Shown piece by piece: positions 8,371 through 15,919 of a stretch of 32,394 nt of DNA. The stretch spans positions 1 through 32,394 of the forward strand of contig NZ_NEUB01000697.1 of assembly GCF_002910825.1 (NCBI RefSeq), read 5' to 3'. The notes beneath the pieces were generated by a model. That model was not told where the DNA came from, searched no databases, and was given only the letters and a program-made list of their open reading frames with translations. The position numbers were made by a program, and so were the translations under genes. Numbering within the stretch: the stretch's first letter is position 1; each line of letters starts with the position of its first letter. Source of the DNA: Streptomyces sp. SM1 (GTDB lineage Bacteria > Actinomycetota > Actinomycetes > Streptomycetales > Streptomycetaceae).

Positions 8371-9504
8371 TCAGCCGCCGATCAGGTGCCCGTTCGGCGC
8401 CTTGGCGCGCTCCTCGTGCTCCGGCAGCACGACGACGACGGCGCCCCCGTCGGCCAGCACAGCGCTGCCGTCCGCCCCCGCCACGAACGTGTCCGGCTCC
8501 CGCCAGGCCGTGACCACCCGCCGTACCCCCGCGTCCAGGATCAGCCGGGCGCAGGGCGCCGGCCGGGACGCACGCCGGGCGCACGGTTCCAGGCTGGAGT
8601 ACACGGTGGCGGTGGCCAGGCGGGGGTCCGTGGGGTCGGCCCTGGCGAGCGCCGCCTCCTCGGCGTGCACCACCGGGTCCGCGCCCTCCCGGGAGTACCC
8701 GCGCGCCAGCTCCGTACCGTCGGCCGCCACCACCACCGCGCCCACGCTGAACGCCGTCCTGGAGGGCGGGCACCGTTCGGCCAGTTCGCAGGCGAGGGCC
8801 AGCCAGTGGTGGTCGGCGGCGGAGGGCAGCGACCCGGCGCCGGGCGCGGTGGGCCGGTAGCGCGTCAGCACGACGTCACCGACCGGGCGGGTCTCCACCA
8901 GCCGCAGCCGGCCGCCCTGGTAGGACCCGGGTCCGAAGAGGCGGGGGGCGTCCGCGTCTCCGACGAACAGCGGGGCGAGGACCAGCTGCAGTTCGTCGGC
9001 GAGACCCTGGGTGAGCAGCTGGGTGTGGATCCGTCCGCCGCCCTCGACCATCAGCCGCCGTACCCCGCGCACGGCGTGCAGATGCTCGAGCAGCGCCCGC
9101 CAGCCGAGTTCCGGACCGAGCGGGACGATGTCGGTGGCGAGGCCGAGGGCGCGGGCCCGCTCGGCGCCCCCGTCGGTGGTGTAGAGGACCTTCTCGCCGC
9201 CGGTGTGCCAGAACCGGGCGGCCGGGTCGAGGTCGCCGGAGCCGCTGACGGTGACCTTGAGCGGGTACTCCGGCCTGCCCGCGGCGACCCGGGCGGCACG
9301 CCGCTCGGGCGAGTTGACCAGCAGCCGGGGGTTGTCGGCGCGGATCGTGCCGGCGCCGACCAGGATGGCGTCCACGCCCGCCCGTACCTCGTCGACCCGG
9401 TCGAAGTCGGCCGGACCGGACAGCAGCAGCCGCTCGGGGCCGGTGTCGTCCAGGTAGCCGTCGAGGGAGACGGCGGCGGACAGCAGGACGTACGGATGAG
9501 GCAT
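8371..9504 (-). CDS. RibD-like bifunctional protein with reductase first and deaminase second
   Basis: The protein has 377 aa. Residues ~1-215 are a RibD C-terminal/dihydrofolate-reductase-type reductase domain (SAAVSLDGYLDD, ILVGAGTIRADNPRLLV, LMVEGGGRIHTQLL, ADELQLVLAPLFVG). Residues ~235-375 are a cytidine/deoxycytidylate-deaminase-type domain with the zinc motif HAEEAAL and the second motif EPCARRASRPAPC. In canonical RibD of riboflavin synthesis the deaminase comes first, so this is a swapped order. The likely chemistry is deamination and side-chain reduction of a pyrimidine intermediate, but the true substrate may differ. The ATG at 9504 is preceded by GGAG. No other riboflavin gene is adjacent. 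Confidence 0.85.
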   Translation of the reverse strand: MPHPYVLLSAAVSLDGYLDDTGPERLLLSGPADFDRVDEVRAGVDAILVGAGTIRADNPRLLVNSPERRAARVAAGRPEYPLKVTVSGSGDLDPAARFWHTGGEKVLYTTDGGAERARALGLATDIVPLGPELGWRALLEHLHAVRGVRRLMVEGGGRIHTQLLTQGLADELQLVLAPLFVGDADAPRLFGPGSYQGGRLRLVETRPVGDVVLTRYRPTAPGAGSLPSAADHHWLALACELAERCPPSRTAFSVGAVVVAADGTELARGYSREGADPVVHAEEAALARADPTDPRLATATVYSSLEPCARRASRPAPCARLILDAGVRRVVTAWREPDTFVAGADGSAVLADGGAVVVVLPEHEERAKAPNGHLIGG

Positions 9505-9618
9505 CGGCGTGCTCCGGGTGAGGGGCGGCGGCAGGCCGCCGCGGTGCGGCGGCCCGGGGCCAGTCTGACAACCCGCCGGGTACGAGGACGCCCCGGTCCC
9601 GCCCCGGTCCCGCCCCGG

Positions 9619-10042
9619 TCAGGGTTCGATGAGCCCCACGCGGATGGCGTACCGGGTGAGTTCCAGGCGGTCCTTCAGGCCGAGCTTGGCCAGCAGGTTG
9701 GCGCGGTGCCGCTCCACCGTCTTGGGGCTGATCACCAGGAGCGTGGCGATCTGCTGCGAGGTGTGGCCCTCGGCGACGAGCTTGAGGATCTCCTCCTCGC
9801 GGTCGGTGATGGCCTTGGCCGGCAGCGTCCGGCCCTCCCGCGCGAGGTCGAGGTAGTTGTGGATGAGGGCGTTGACGGCCCCGGGGTAGAGGAACGGCTC
9901 ACCGCGCATGGTGGCGTGGCAGGCCGCGACCAGATCCTGGTCGGCGACGGACTTCAGGACGTAGCCCGAGGCGCCGGCGGCGAGCGCCTCGAAGAAGAAC
10001 TTCGACGGCGTTGAGTATGAAGATCCGCCAGAACAGAGGCAC
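9619..10042 (-). pseudogene. Two-component system collapsed by deletion (kinase start fused to LuxR-type regulator end)
   Basis: From 10042 a GTG with an upstream GAGGAGG encodes VPLFWRIFILNAV, which looks like the first membrane helix of a sensor kinase. After ~13 codons the sequence switches, out of frame, to the second half of a NarL/FixJ response regulator: FFFEALAAGASGYVLKS (end of the receiver domain), then the C-terminal LuxR helix-turn-helix (TDREEEILKLVAEGHTSQQI, SPKTVERHRANLLAKLGL). A natural order kinase-regulator has therefore lost everything between ~10000 and ~10006 in the present coordinates. An internal ATG at 9909 could still give a 96-aa DNA-binding fragment. Full-length regulators of this family are ~210-220 aa. 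Confidence 0.85.
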
Positions 10043-10458
10043 CCCTCTACCGCCTCCTCACCCTGCGCCGCTCACCCGGGCTCCCGGTGCGGCGGAAGCC
10101 GTGACGGGCCCGCGGACCGGGGGCGCGGCGCGGGCCGTCACTCTCCAGCCTCTGCCCTGATCCGTCCCCGCGCCATCGGTGACAACCCCCATTTCGCCCC
10201 CGGTTCCCGGGCCGGCCGCCGGTCCGTGCGCACACCGGGCCCCAGGGAGGATGGGGCCCGCGACCGATGGCCGGGACCGGCCGCGACGGGAGAGGCTGGG
10301 CTCTCCGGTACCGGACGGACGAGACGCGGCACAGCGGCGGGCTCCTTGACGGCGGCCCGGGTTCGCAGCAGGCGGGCGGACCTCCTCGCCCGTCCGGTGG
10401 TACCGGTGTGTCGGCCGTCGGCGTGGCGCCGCGCGGCCACCTTCGGGAAGGAGGAGCC
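10043..10458. other. 416-bp region with no recognised gene
   Basis: This lies between the collapsed two-component locus and the DUF3040 gene. Open frames on both strands have shadow composition and I recognise no domain. It includes the kinase ribosome site (GAGGAGG on the minus strand near 10055) and must contain the DUF3040 promoter. Confidence 0.4.
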
Positions 10459-10746
10459 GTGCCCCAGTCCAACGACGATCGTCCGGTCGATCTCGCGGCC
10501 CGACTCGAGCACGAGGATCCCCGTTTCGTCCGCTCGCTGTCCACCGGACAGCCGGCCCGCCCCCGCGAGTACCGGCGCACGGGCGCCTGGTGGGCGCTGG
10601 TCATCGGAGTGACGATGCTGATCGCGGGTGTGATCGTCCCCGACGGACTGCTGATCGCGGCGGGCCTGGTCCTCTCCGGCATCGCCGTGCAACTCCTCGA
10701 CCCCGACCGCCGCCGTACGGGCGCACGGCCCTCGTACCGCCACTGA
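10459..10746 (+). CDS. DUF3040 small membrane protein
   Basis: The 95-aa protein starts at GTG with a strong GGAAGGAGG ribosome site a few bases upstream. The N-terminal half (LAARLEHEDPRFVRSLSTG) matches the start of the actinobacterial DUF3040 family. Two hydrophobic segments follow (WWALVIGVTMLIAGVIV, and GLLIAAGLVLSGIAVQLL), then a short Arg-rich cytoplasmic tail. The function of the family is unknown. It is the last chromosomal gene before the integrated element and is followed by its own terminator. Confidence 0.85.
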   Translation: MPQSNDDRPVDLAARLEHEDPRFVRSLSTGQPARPREYRRTGAWWALVIGVTMLIAGVIVPDGLLIAAGLVLSGIAVQLLDPDRRRTGARPSYRH

Positions 10747-10754
10747 CGGGCCGT

Positions 10755-10798
10755 CCGGCCCCCGGCCCGCCGCCTGCCGGCGGTGGGCCGGGGGCCGG
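10755..10798 (+). terminator. Strong hairpin terminator after DUF3040 gene
   Basis: Perfect 14-bp arms (10755-10768 and 10785-10798, rich in G and C) lie just after the stop codon at 10746. There is no T run, which is common for Streptomyces terminators. Confidence 0.75.
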
Positions 10799-10930
10799 CG
10801 TCGTGAGGTGGGCGTGGCGCACCGTGAGGGGGTGCGGGGCCCCGTGACCCGGGGCCGGCCGCTCGGCAGGCCCCGGGAACGGCACAGCCCCTGCCCTCCG
10901 GCTTCTGCCGCAGGTCAGGGGCTGATCACG

Positions 10931-10967
10931 GGTAGGCCCTGTGGGACTCGAACCCACAACCAATGGA
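10931..10967 (+). repeat. Left attachment site (partial tRNA-Lys copy)
   Basis: These 37 bp are identical to 29507-29543, covering the 3' end, T-arm and variable region of tRNA-Lys. Similarity extends to 10977 with two mismatches, at 10968 and 10972. The mismatches turn the anticodon stem-loop into the perfect palindrome GGACTAATAGTCC. No tRNA 5' half is present here, so this copy is not a gene. Confidence 0.9.
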
Positions 10968-10973
10968 CTAATA

Positions 10974-11040
10974 GTCCTGACGTGATCTTGCTGGGTGGTT
11001 CCGGACGCTGCTTCGGTTTCCGGAACCACCTGGTCAGGAC
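10974..11040. repeat. Nested inverted repeat next to left attachment site
   Basis: Outer arms GTCCTGAC (10974-10981) and GTCAGGAC (11033-11040) enclose inner arms GGTGGTTCCGG (10994-11004) and CCGGAACCACC (11020-11030). All are perfect complements. The outer arm overlaps the att similarity. It could be a recombination protein site, a hairpin blocking read-through, or a miniature insertion remnant. Confidence 0.75.
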
Positions 11041-11089
11041 ATCTGTGGCTCATTACGTGGTCTCCTCCGTGATGACCTGTGCGGCTCCG

Positions 11090-11112
11090 TCCGCTCACGC
11101 ATCGCTCACGCA
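11090..11112 (+). repeat. 23-bp direct repeat, left copy (possible integrase arm site)
   Basis: This is identical to 29394-29416 in the same orientation. It contains GCTCACGC twice, spaced 11 bp apart, i.e. one helical turn. It sits 123 bp inside the left attachment site, and the right copy sits 90 bp inside the right one. It is either an arm-type integrase site or the leftover 3' end of a second integrase gene, because the right copy also encodes SAHASLTQ near the integrase C-terminus. Confidence 0.6.
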
Positions 11113-11277
11113 AGAAGGCAGGCTGAGCAGCCCTTTTATGGTCACCGACAGCCCGCTCGCCTCACCTCGGCTGCTCCACCCGATACGGGCACCCGGAGGT
11201 GGTATTGCTGCCCATCATTGAACGTGCGGCAGCGGACGGCAGAGTCAGCAGCCGACCTCCAGAGAGGTGATCAGCAC

Positions 11278-11421
11278 TCAAAAGCGAAGTGGCCGACCGA
11301 AGAGAATCGGCTCCTTGTCCAAGGCTTCCAGGACCAGGCGCGGGAGCACTGCCGGGGCCATTTCCAACGCGTGCTGCACCACGGCCGCATTGGGGGACTC
11401 GTCAAGGTCGAGGATCTCTGC
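11278..11421 (-). pseudogene. C-terminal fragment of an unidentified protein
   Basis: The minus strand has a short frame ending ESPNAAVVQHALEMAPAVLP and then a tail EALDKEPILFGRPLRF before TGA at 11278-11280. It is closed upstream by an in-frame TAG at 11422-11424 and has no credible start. Composition is protein-like (Leu, Ala, acidic residues in good helical phase), so I read it as the remnant end of an element gene. I do not recognise the family, and chance cannot be excluded. Confidence 0.35.
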
Positions 11422-11625
11422 CTATTTCCGGGGCCGGTATCGACGCACCGTCCGCATCCTGACCCCGCGCACGGCCGACGCCCGCTGAGCCGATGTGTGA
11501 CACACGTCACGGAAACGTGCGGGAACCCACTCCGCGCGGCCCCCGACTCCTGCAAGTGGTACGGCTCGAGGAGACTACGGGAGGCCCGCTCTCCCGGCCG
11601 TCCGACGCGCGTCAGGAGGCCGGTC

Positions 11626-11889
11626 ATGGAAGAACCCCGCAAGTCCTCCCCAGGTATGGGCATGGCGCTGCGCAGATTCGTGCCGCCGCCCGCTCTCTGT
11701 GGCTTTGTACTGCTGCTCGCGCTGGTCTTCACGGTGTCGTACGCCGTTGGCGCCACCGCCGGACCGGTCGCACCCGGCATGCATGGTTCCGGTACGGGCG
11801 GCGACGTCGGCCGGGACGGAGATCCGGACCGGCGCGATACACACGACACGGGCAATATGGGCGACATGGGTCACGGGAGCGGCGGCTGA
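11626..11889 (+). CDS. Small Met/His-rich membrane-anchored protein, copper operon leader
   Basis: The protein has 87 aa. The ATG at 11626 follows CAGGAGG with good spacing. An N-terminal cytoplasmic stretch (~1-20) precedes a membrane helix (ALCGFVLLLALVFTVSYAVGA, split ~23-43) and a C-terminal exterior tail rich in Met, His, Gly and Asp (GMHGSG, HDTGNMGDMGHGSGG). Such Met/His clusters bind Cu(I)/Cu(II). Its stop overlaps the copA start (ATGA), so the two are translationally coupled. It probably hands over or buffers copper at the outer face of the CopA exporter. No named family recognised. Confidence 0.75.
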   Translation: MEEPRKSSPGMGMALRRFVPPPALCGFVLLLALVFTVSYAVGATAGPVAPGMHGSGTGGDVGRDGDPDRRDTHDTGNMGDMGHGSGG

Positions 11890-14162
11890 TGACCACGGAA
11901 CCCGCACCCCTGCTGCTCACCACCGACCTGACCGTGGGCGGCATGACCTGCGCGGCCTGCGTGCGGAGGGTGGAGAAGAAGCTGGCCAAGCTGGAGGGCG
12001 TGAGCGCGACGGTCAACCTGGCCACCGGGCGCGCCCGCGTGAGTCATCCATCGCACGTCAGCCCGGAGGATCTTGTCGCGTCGGTCGAGCAGGCCGGGTA
12101 CACCGCCGCCGTGCCCGAGCCGGTCGAGCCGGCCAGGTCGCGCGGGCGTGCGGGCGAAGACGAGGAGAAGGTGGAGGGAACCCGCCAGGAGCGGGAGCGG
12201 CTGCTCATCACGGCGCTGCTCTCGGTGCCGGTGCTCGTGCTGTCCATGGTGCCTGCCTGGCAGTTCCGCAACTGGCAGTGGCTGTGCTTCGTACTCGCCG
12301 CACCGGTCGCCGTGTGGAGCGCGTGGCCGTTCCACGTCCGGGCGGCGCGAGGGCTGCGGCACTCCACGGCGACCATGGACACCCTGGTGTCGCTGGGTGT
12401 GGCGGCGTCCTTCTCCTGGTCGGCGTACGCCCTCTTCCTCGGAGGTGCGGGCGAGCCCGGGATGCGGATGCCGTTCAGTCTGCTGCCGTCCGCCGCGGAC
12501 GGCATGGCGCACGTCTATCTGGAAGCGGCTGTCGCCGTGCCACTGTTCGTGCTGACGGGGCGGTATCTGGAGGCGCGGGCCCGGCACGGGACCGGGGCGG
12601 CCCTACGGTCGCTCGCCAGGCTCGCCGCCAAGGAGGTGTCCGTACGAGAGGACGGCACCGAACGCCTTGTTCCCATTGAGGAACTGACGGTCGGGCAGGT
12701 CTTTCTCGTCCGCCCGGGCGAGCGTGTCGCCACCGACGGCCAAGTGGCGGAGGGCAGTTCCGCCGTGGACCTCTCCCTGATCACCGGGGAGAGTAAGCCG
12801 GTCGAGGTCGGGCCCGGATCGGCAGTGTCGGGCGGGGCCGTGAACTCCGGAGGGCTGCTGCTCGTGCGCGCCACGGCCGTCGGCGCCGACACCCAGCTCG
12901 CCCGCATCACACGGCTGGTGACCGAGGCGCAGGCCGGCAAGGCGAAGGCGCAGCGGCTGGCCGACTCCGTGGCCGGGGTCTTCGTGCCGGTCGTGCTGAC
13001 GCTTGCGGTGACCGTGCTGGGCTTCTGGCTCGGCGCCGGGGCCGACCCCCAGGCGGCGATCACCGCGTGCGTGGCCGTACTCGTCGTGGCCTGCCCCTGC
13101 GCGCTGGGCCTGGCGACCCCCACCGCCCTCATGGCAGCCACCGGCCGCGGCGCCCAGCTCGGCGTCCTGGTCAAGGGACCGCAGGCACTGGAGGCCCTCC
13201 AGCACATCGACACCGTCGTCCTCGACAAGACGGGCACCCTCACCTCCGGGCACATGACCGTCGCCCGGGTCACGGTCGTGCCGGACGGCCTCGGCCGTGA
13301 GGAGTCGTTGCGGCTGGCCGCAGCGGTGGAGCGGGGCTCGGAACATCCGCTCGGCCGTGCGATCGTCGCGTACGCCGCCCGGAACCTGCCGGATAAGGAC
13401 CCGCTGCCGGAGGTGGGCGACTTCACCGCCACGGCGGGCCGTGGCGTGCGCGGCAGGGTCGAGGGTCGGCTGGTCGAGGTCGTCGCACCGGACGACGAGC
13501 TTCCCGCCGTGCTGACGGAGGCGCTCCCTGCCGCGGAGGCCGCCGCGCACACGCCCGTCCTGGTCCGCGTGGACGGCGTGCCGCAGGCGCTGATCGAGAT
13601 CGGTGACGTCGTACGCCCCGGCAGCTACCGGGCGGTGGACCGGCTGCGGCGCCTCGGCGTCGAACCGGTGCTCGCCACCGGCGACCGGGAGGCACCGGCC
13701 CGCGCCGTCGCCGCCACGCTGCGCATCAAGGAGGTGCACGCCCGCAGCACCCCCGAGGACAAGGCCGACCTCGTACGGCGGCTGCGCGAGGAAGGCCGCC
13801 GGGTCGCGGTCGTCGGCGACGGCGTCAACGACGCGGCGGCCCTCGCCAGCGCCGACCTCGGCATCGCCATGGGAAGCGGCACCGACGCGGCGATCGGAGC
13901 CGCCGACGTCACGCTCGTACGGGGCGACATCGAGGCACTCGGGGACGCGGTCCTCCTCGCCCGGCGCACCCTGGGCACCATCCGCGCCAACCTCGTGTGG
14001 GCCTTCGGCTACAACGCCGTCACCGTGCCGCTCGCCATGGTGGGCCTGCTCACCCCGATGCTGGCCGCGGCGGCGATGTCGGTGAGTTCGCTGCTCGTGG
14101 TCGGCAACAGCCTGCGGCTGCGCGCCTGGCGGCCGTCGCCCGACCGGAGACGTACGCGGTGA
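11889..14162 (+). CDS. copA: Copper-exporting P1B-type ATPase
   Basis: The 757-aa membrane pump exports Cu(I) from the cytoplasm at the cost of ATP. One N-terminal heavy-metal domain carries GMTCAAC (~18-24). The membrane metal site CPC lies at ~403-405 and the phosphorylation motif DKTGT at ~447-451. The nucleotide-domain motif SEHP (~485) and hinge GDGVNDA (~644-650) follow. The last helices contain YNAVTVPLA and MSVSS, the signature that marks Cu(I)-selective P1B-1 pumps. It starts by ATGA overlap with the Met/His-rich peptide and ends by GTGA overlap with the PCuAC-like gene, so three genes form one operon. Length is normal for the family. Confidence 0.95.
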   Translation: MTTEPAPLLLTTDLTVGGMTCAACVRRVEKKLAKLEGVSATVNLATGRARVSHPSHVSPEDLVASVEQAGYTAAVPEPVEPARSRGRAGEDEEKVEGTRQERERLLITALLSVPVLVLSMVPAWQFRNWQWLCFVLAAPVAVWSAWPFHVRAARGLRHSTATMDTLVSLGVAASFSWSAYALFLGGAGEPGMRMPFSLLPSAADGMAHVYLEAAVAVPLFVLTGRYLEARARHGTGAALRSLARLAAKEVSVREDGTERLVPIEELTVGQVFLVRPGERVATDGQVAEGSSAVDLSLITGESKPVEVGPGSAVSGGAVNSGGLLLVRATAVGADTQLARITRLVTEAQAGKAKAQRLADSVAGVFVPVVLTLAVTVLGFWLGAGADPQAAITACVAVLVVACPCALGLATPTALMAATGRGAQLGVLVKGPQALEALQHIDTVVLDKTGTLTSGHMTVARVTVVPDGLGREESLRLAAAVERGSEHPLGRAIVAYAARNLPDKDPLPEVGDFTATAGRGVRGRVEGRLVEVVAPDDELPAVLTEALPAAEAAAHTPVLVRVDGVPQALIEIGDVVRPGSYRAVDRLRRLGVEPVLATGDREAPARAVAATLRIKEVHARSTPEDKADLVRRLREEGRRVAVVGDGVNDAAALASADLGIAMGSGTDAAIGAADVTLVRGDIEALGDAVLLARRTLGTIRANLVWAFGYNAVTVPLAMVGLLTPMLAAAAMSVSSLLVVGNSLRLRAWRPSPDRRRTR

Positions 14163-14725
14163 CCGCACAGACCGAGCAGAACAGGCGGACCGGGCCGGCC
14201 GCACAGACCGGACAGCACCCCTGGCGGCCGACCCGCCGTCGGCTCGCCGACACGCTGTTCGCCGCGCTCGCCCCCGTTGCCGCGTTCAGTGTCGCCCTGG
14301 GCGCACTGACCACATGGACATCAACAGGCAACGCGGGCAGCCCGGCGCGGGTAGCGGTCACCAGTGGACGCGTCTTCCTGCCGTACGGCGACACCCGGGA
14401 CACCGCCGCGTTCTTCCGGATCACCAACTTCGGGGGCGCGGGCGACCGGTTGCTGAAGGTGACGTCCCCCGTCATCGAGGGCGAGGCCGTGCTCAGCCGC
14501 CACCGCATGACCGGCGGCGCGTCCGCCTACGGGCAGAGGGTGGAGTCGGCCGCTGTTCCGGCGGGCGACACGCTCGACATGTCCCCGACCGGCCTCGACG
14601 TGACCGTACGGGCGAAGGACGGGTGGCGCGAGTTCGACGTCGTACCGTTCACGCTGCACTTCGAACGCAGCGGGCAGATCAAGACGTCGGTGGTGGTGAT
14701 CCGCCCCGGCGCGGAGTGGCAGTGA
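14159..14725 (+). CDS. PCuAC-like copper protein, membrane-anchored, with incomplete copper motif
   Basis: The protein has 188 aa. GTG at 14159 overlaps the copA stop. A cytoplasmic basic N-terminus (~1-28) precedes a membrane helix (~30-52) and a beta-rich exterior domain (GRVFLPYGDTRDTAAFFRIT, then DRLLKVTSPVIEGEAVLSRH) typical of PCu(A)C periplasmic copper chaperones that metallate CuA of cytochrome oxidase. The canonical ligand pattern is H(M)X10MX21HXM. Here a HRM is present at ~113-115 and a further Met in TLDMSPTG. However, the closing HXM is replaced by TGLDVTV, so the copper site is altered or lost. As part of the copper operon it may bind copper weakly or only structurally. Confidence 0.8.
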   Translation: MTAQTEQNRRTGPAAQTGQHPWRPTRRRLADTLFAALAPVAAFSVALGALTTWTSTGNAGSPARVAVTSGRVFLPYGDTRDTAAFFRITNFGGAGDRLLKVTSPVIEGEAVLSRHRMTGGASAYGQRVESAAVPAGDTLDMSPTGLDVTVRAKDGWREFDVVPFTLHFERSGQIKTSVVVIRPGAEWQ

Positions 14726-14777
14726 CCGTGCGACAGTCCTGCGGCGGCAGTGGAGCCGGGGCGCTCAGGGGCCGCTG

Positions 14778-15244
14778 CTACGACGGTACGGCCGTCAGCA
14801 CTTCGCGGCAGACCGCCACTCCCTGACCGGTCGAATCGGCGCGGATCCGGCAGTGCTCGTGGTGCGCGGCGTGCCGGCCGCCAGGCCGTGGCTGAGCCGG
14901 CAGGCGATGAGGCATGCCTCGACCTGCGCGGTGAGCAGCGCGGGGGTGTGGCCACCGCGGGTCGGGACACGGCGGGCTGCGGCTGTGACGTCGGCGCAGT
15001 CCAGGTCCTGGACGATCGCCGCGCGCAGTTCGTCGGCATCCTTCCCGGCGAGCATGCCGGCGGCGCACACAGTGACGGCCTCCTCGCACTCGGAGCGTAC
15101 GCCGATCGAGCGGGCGAGGACATCACTACTGGCGGGGCGCACGGTGGTGACGCTGTCGAAGAGTCCCCGGGTTCGGAGCATGACGTCACCCAGAGGACGA
15201 AGGAGCGGGCCGGTGTGCCGGCGACGCTGGTATCCGGTGTGCAC
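14778..15244 (-). pseudogene. Four-helix copper storage protein (Csp/DUF326) relative, frameshifted and Cys-depleted
   Basis: The frame starting near 15244 encodes helices resembling Csp proteins: RSECEEAVTVCAAGMLAG, AIVQDLDCADVTAAARR and LLTAQVEACLIACRLSHGLA. At about 14895 the family signature moves to another frame, reading HAAHHEHCRIRADS and then VAVCREVLTAV to a stop at 14778. This corresponds to the last helix pair of a Csp. Intact Csp bundles carry many inward-facing Cys (CxxxC repeats) that store Cu(I). Here several are substituted (RIRADS where CxxC is usual), so decay seems old. It lies convergent to the copA operon, consistent with a former copper-storage role. Confidence 0.75.
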
Positions 15245-15537
15245 GGCAGGAGGGGCTCAGGGTGAGGAGGACGGCATCGGGTCCAAGTGCCGGGAACCAG
15301 AGGCGAGTTTCCTCCGACCACTGGAGCAGGTGGCGTACGTCCGCCCGTGTGCCGAGTGGTTCTGGAGAGGTCGATGCCGTTCTCCGACCACCGAGTCCCG
15401 GGAAGCGTGACGGGGCAGGAAGCGGACGTGGAGGACGCGAGGACGCGGCCTGGACGATCCCCTTTGAGCCGGCCCGGGAGGCCCCGCGGTGGGGTCACCG
15501 ACCGCCGGGAATCACACAGCACGAAAGGTTGTGAACG
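15245..15537. other. Intergenic region without a recognised gene
   Basis: This is a divergent gap between the Csp remnant and the small Cys-rich gene. Short frames on the plus strand have shadow composition and no domain. The AAAGG at ~15523 near its right end is the likely ribosome site of the next gene. Confidence 0.4.
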
Positions 15538-15753
15538 ATGAGCGACATCGATGGCCTGACCCCGGTGGCGACCTTCTGCGGCGACTGCGACTGCGGATGC
15601 CCGCAACTGTTCGTCGACCCCGCTGCCTCCGCCGAGCGCCGCGTGGTCCTCACGGACGACTTCGGACAGCGGGTGCAGATGAGTGCCGACCAGTTCTCGT
15701 CGCTGGTCGAGGACGCCAAGTCCGGGAAGCTGGACGGCGTAGCCACCGCCTGA
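15538..15753 (+). CDS. Small Cys-rich protein (FCGDCDCGCP motif), possible metal binder
   Basis: The 71-aa protein starts with ATG behind ACGAAAGG. An N-terminal four-Cys cluster FCGDCDCGCPQLF (~14-26) precedes an acidic, polar part with RRVVLTDDFGQRVQMSADQF. No signal peptide or membrane segment is present. The Cys spacing CxxCxCxC is dense enough to hold Cu(I) or Zn(II). The setting among copper genes suggests a metal chaperone or buffer, although a ribosomally made peptide substrate cannot be excluded. I believe similar small proteins occur in other Streptomyces, but I cannot name a family. It is apparently monocistronic. Confidence 0.75.
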   Translation: MSDIDGLTPVATFCGDCDCGCPQLFVDPAASAERRVVLTDDFGQRVQMSADQFSSLVEDAKSGKLDGVATA

Positions 15754-15919
15754 CGACCGCGTCGCGGTGATGACCGCAGCTCGACCTCTCGTTCGGTCCG
15801 TGTCGGCACGGCGGCCGGTTCCGGCGCGCGGCCTCGGGGAAGAACTCCTCCGAGGCCCGTGTCGGCACGGGTGGACGCCGCATCGGTGCGGACCGAAGCG
15901 GGGGACGAAAGGTGGTCAC

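Noticed and set aside
10931..10977. A second tRNA-Lys gene at the left end of the island
   Set aside because: Only the 3' portion is present; the 5' half and D-arm are missing, so it is an attachment-site copy.
11500..11560. ECF-type promoter (GGAAC with CGACT 17 bp on) before the copA operon
   Set aside because: The -10 element departs from CGTC/CGTT and the single match in GC-rich DNA is too weak to report as a feature.
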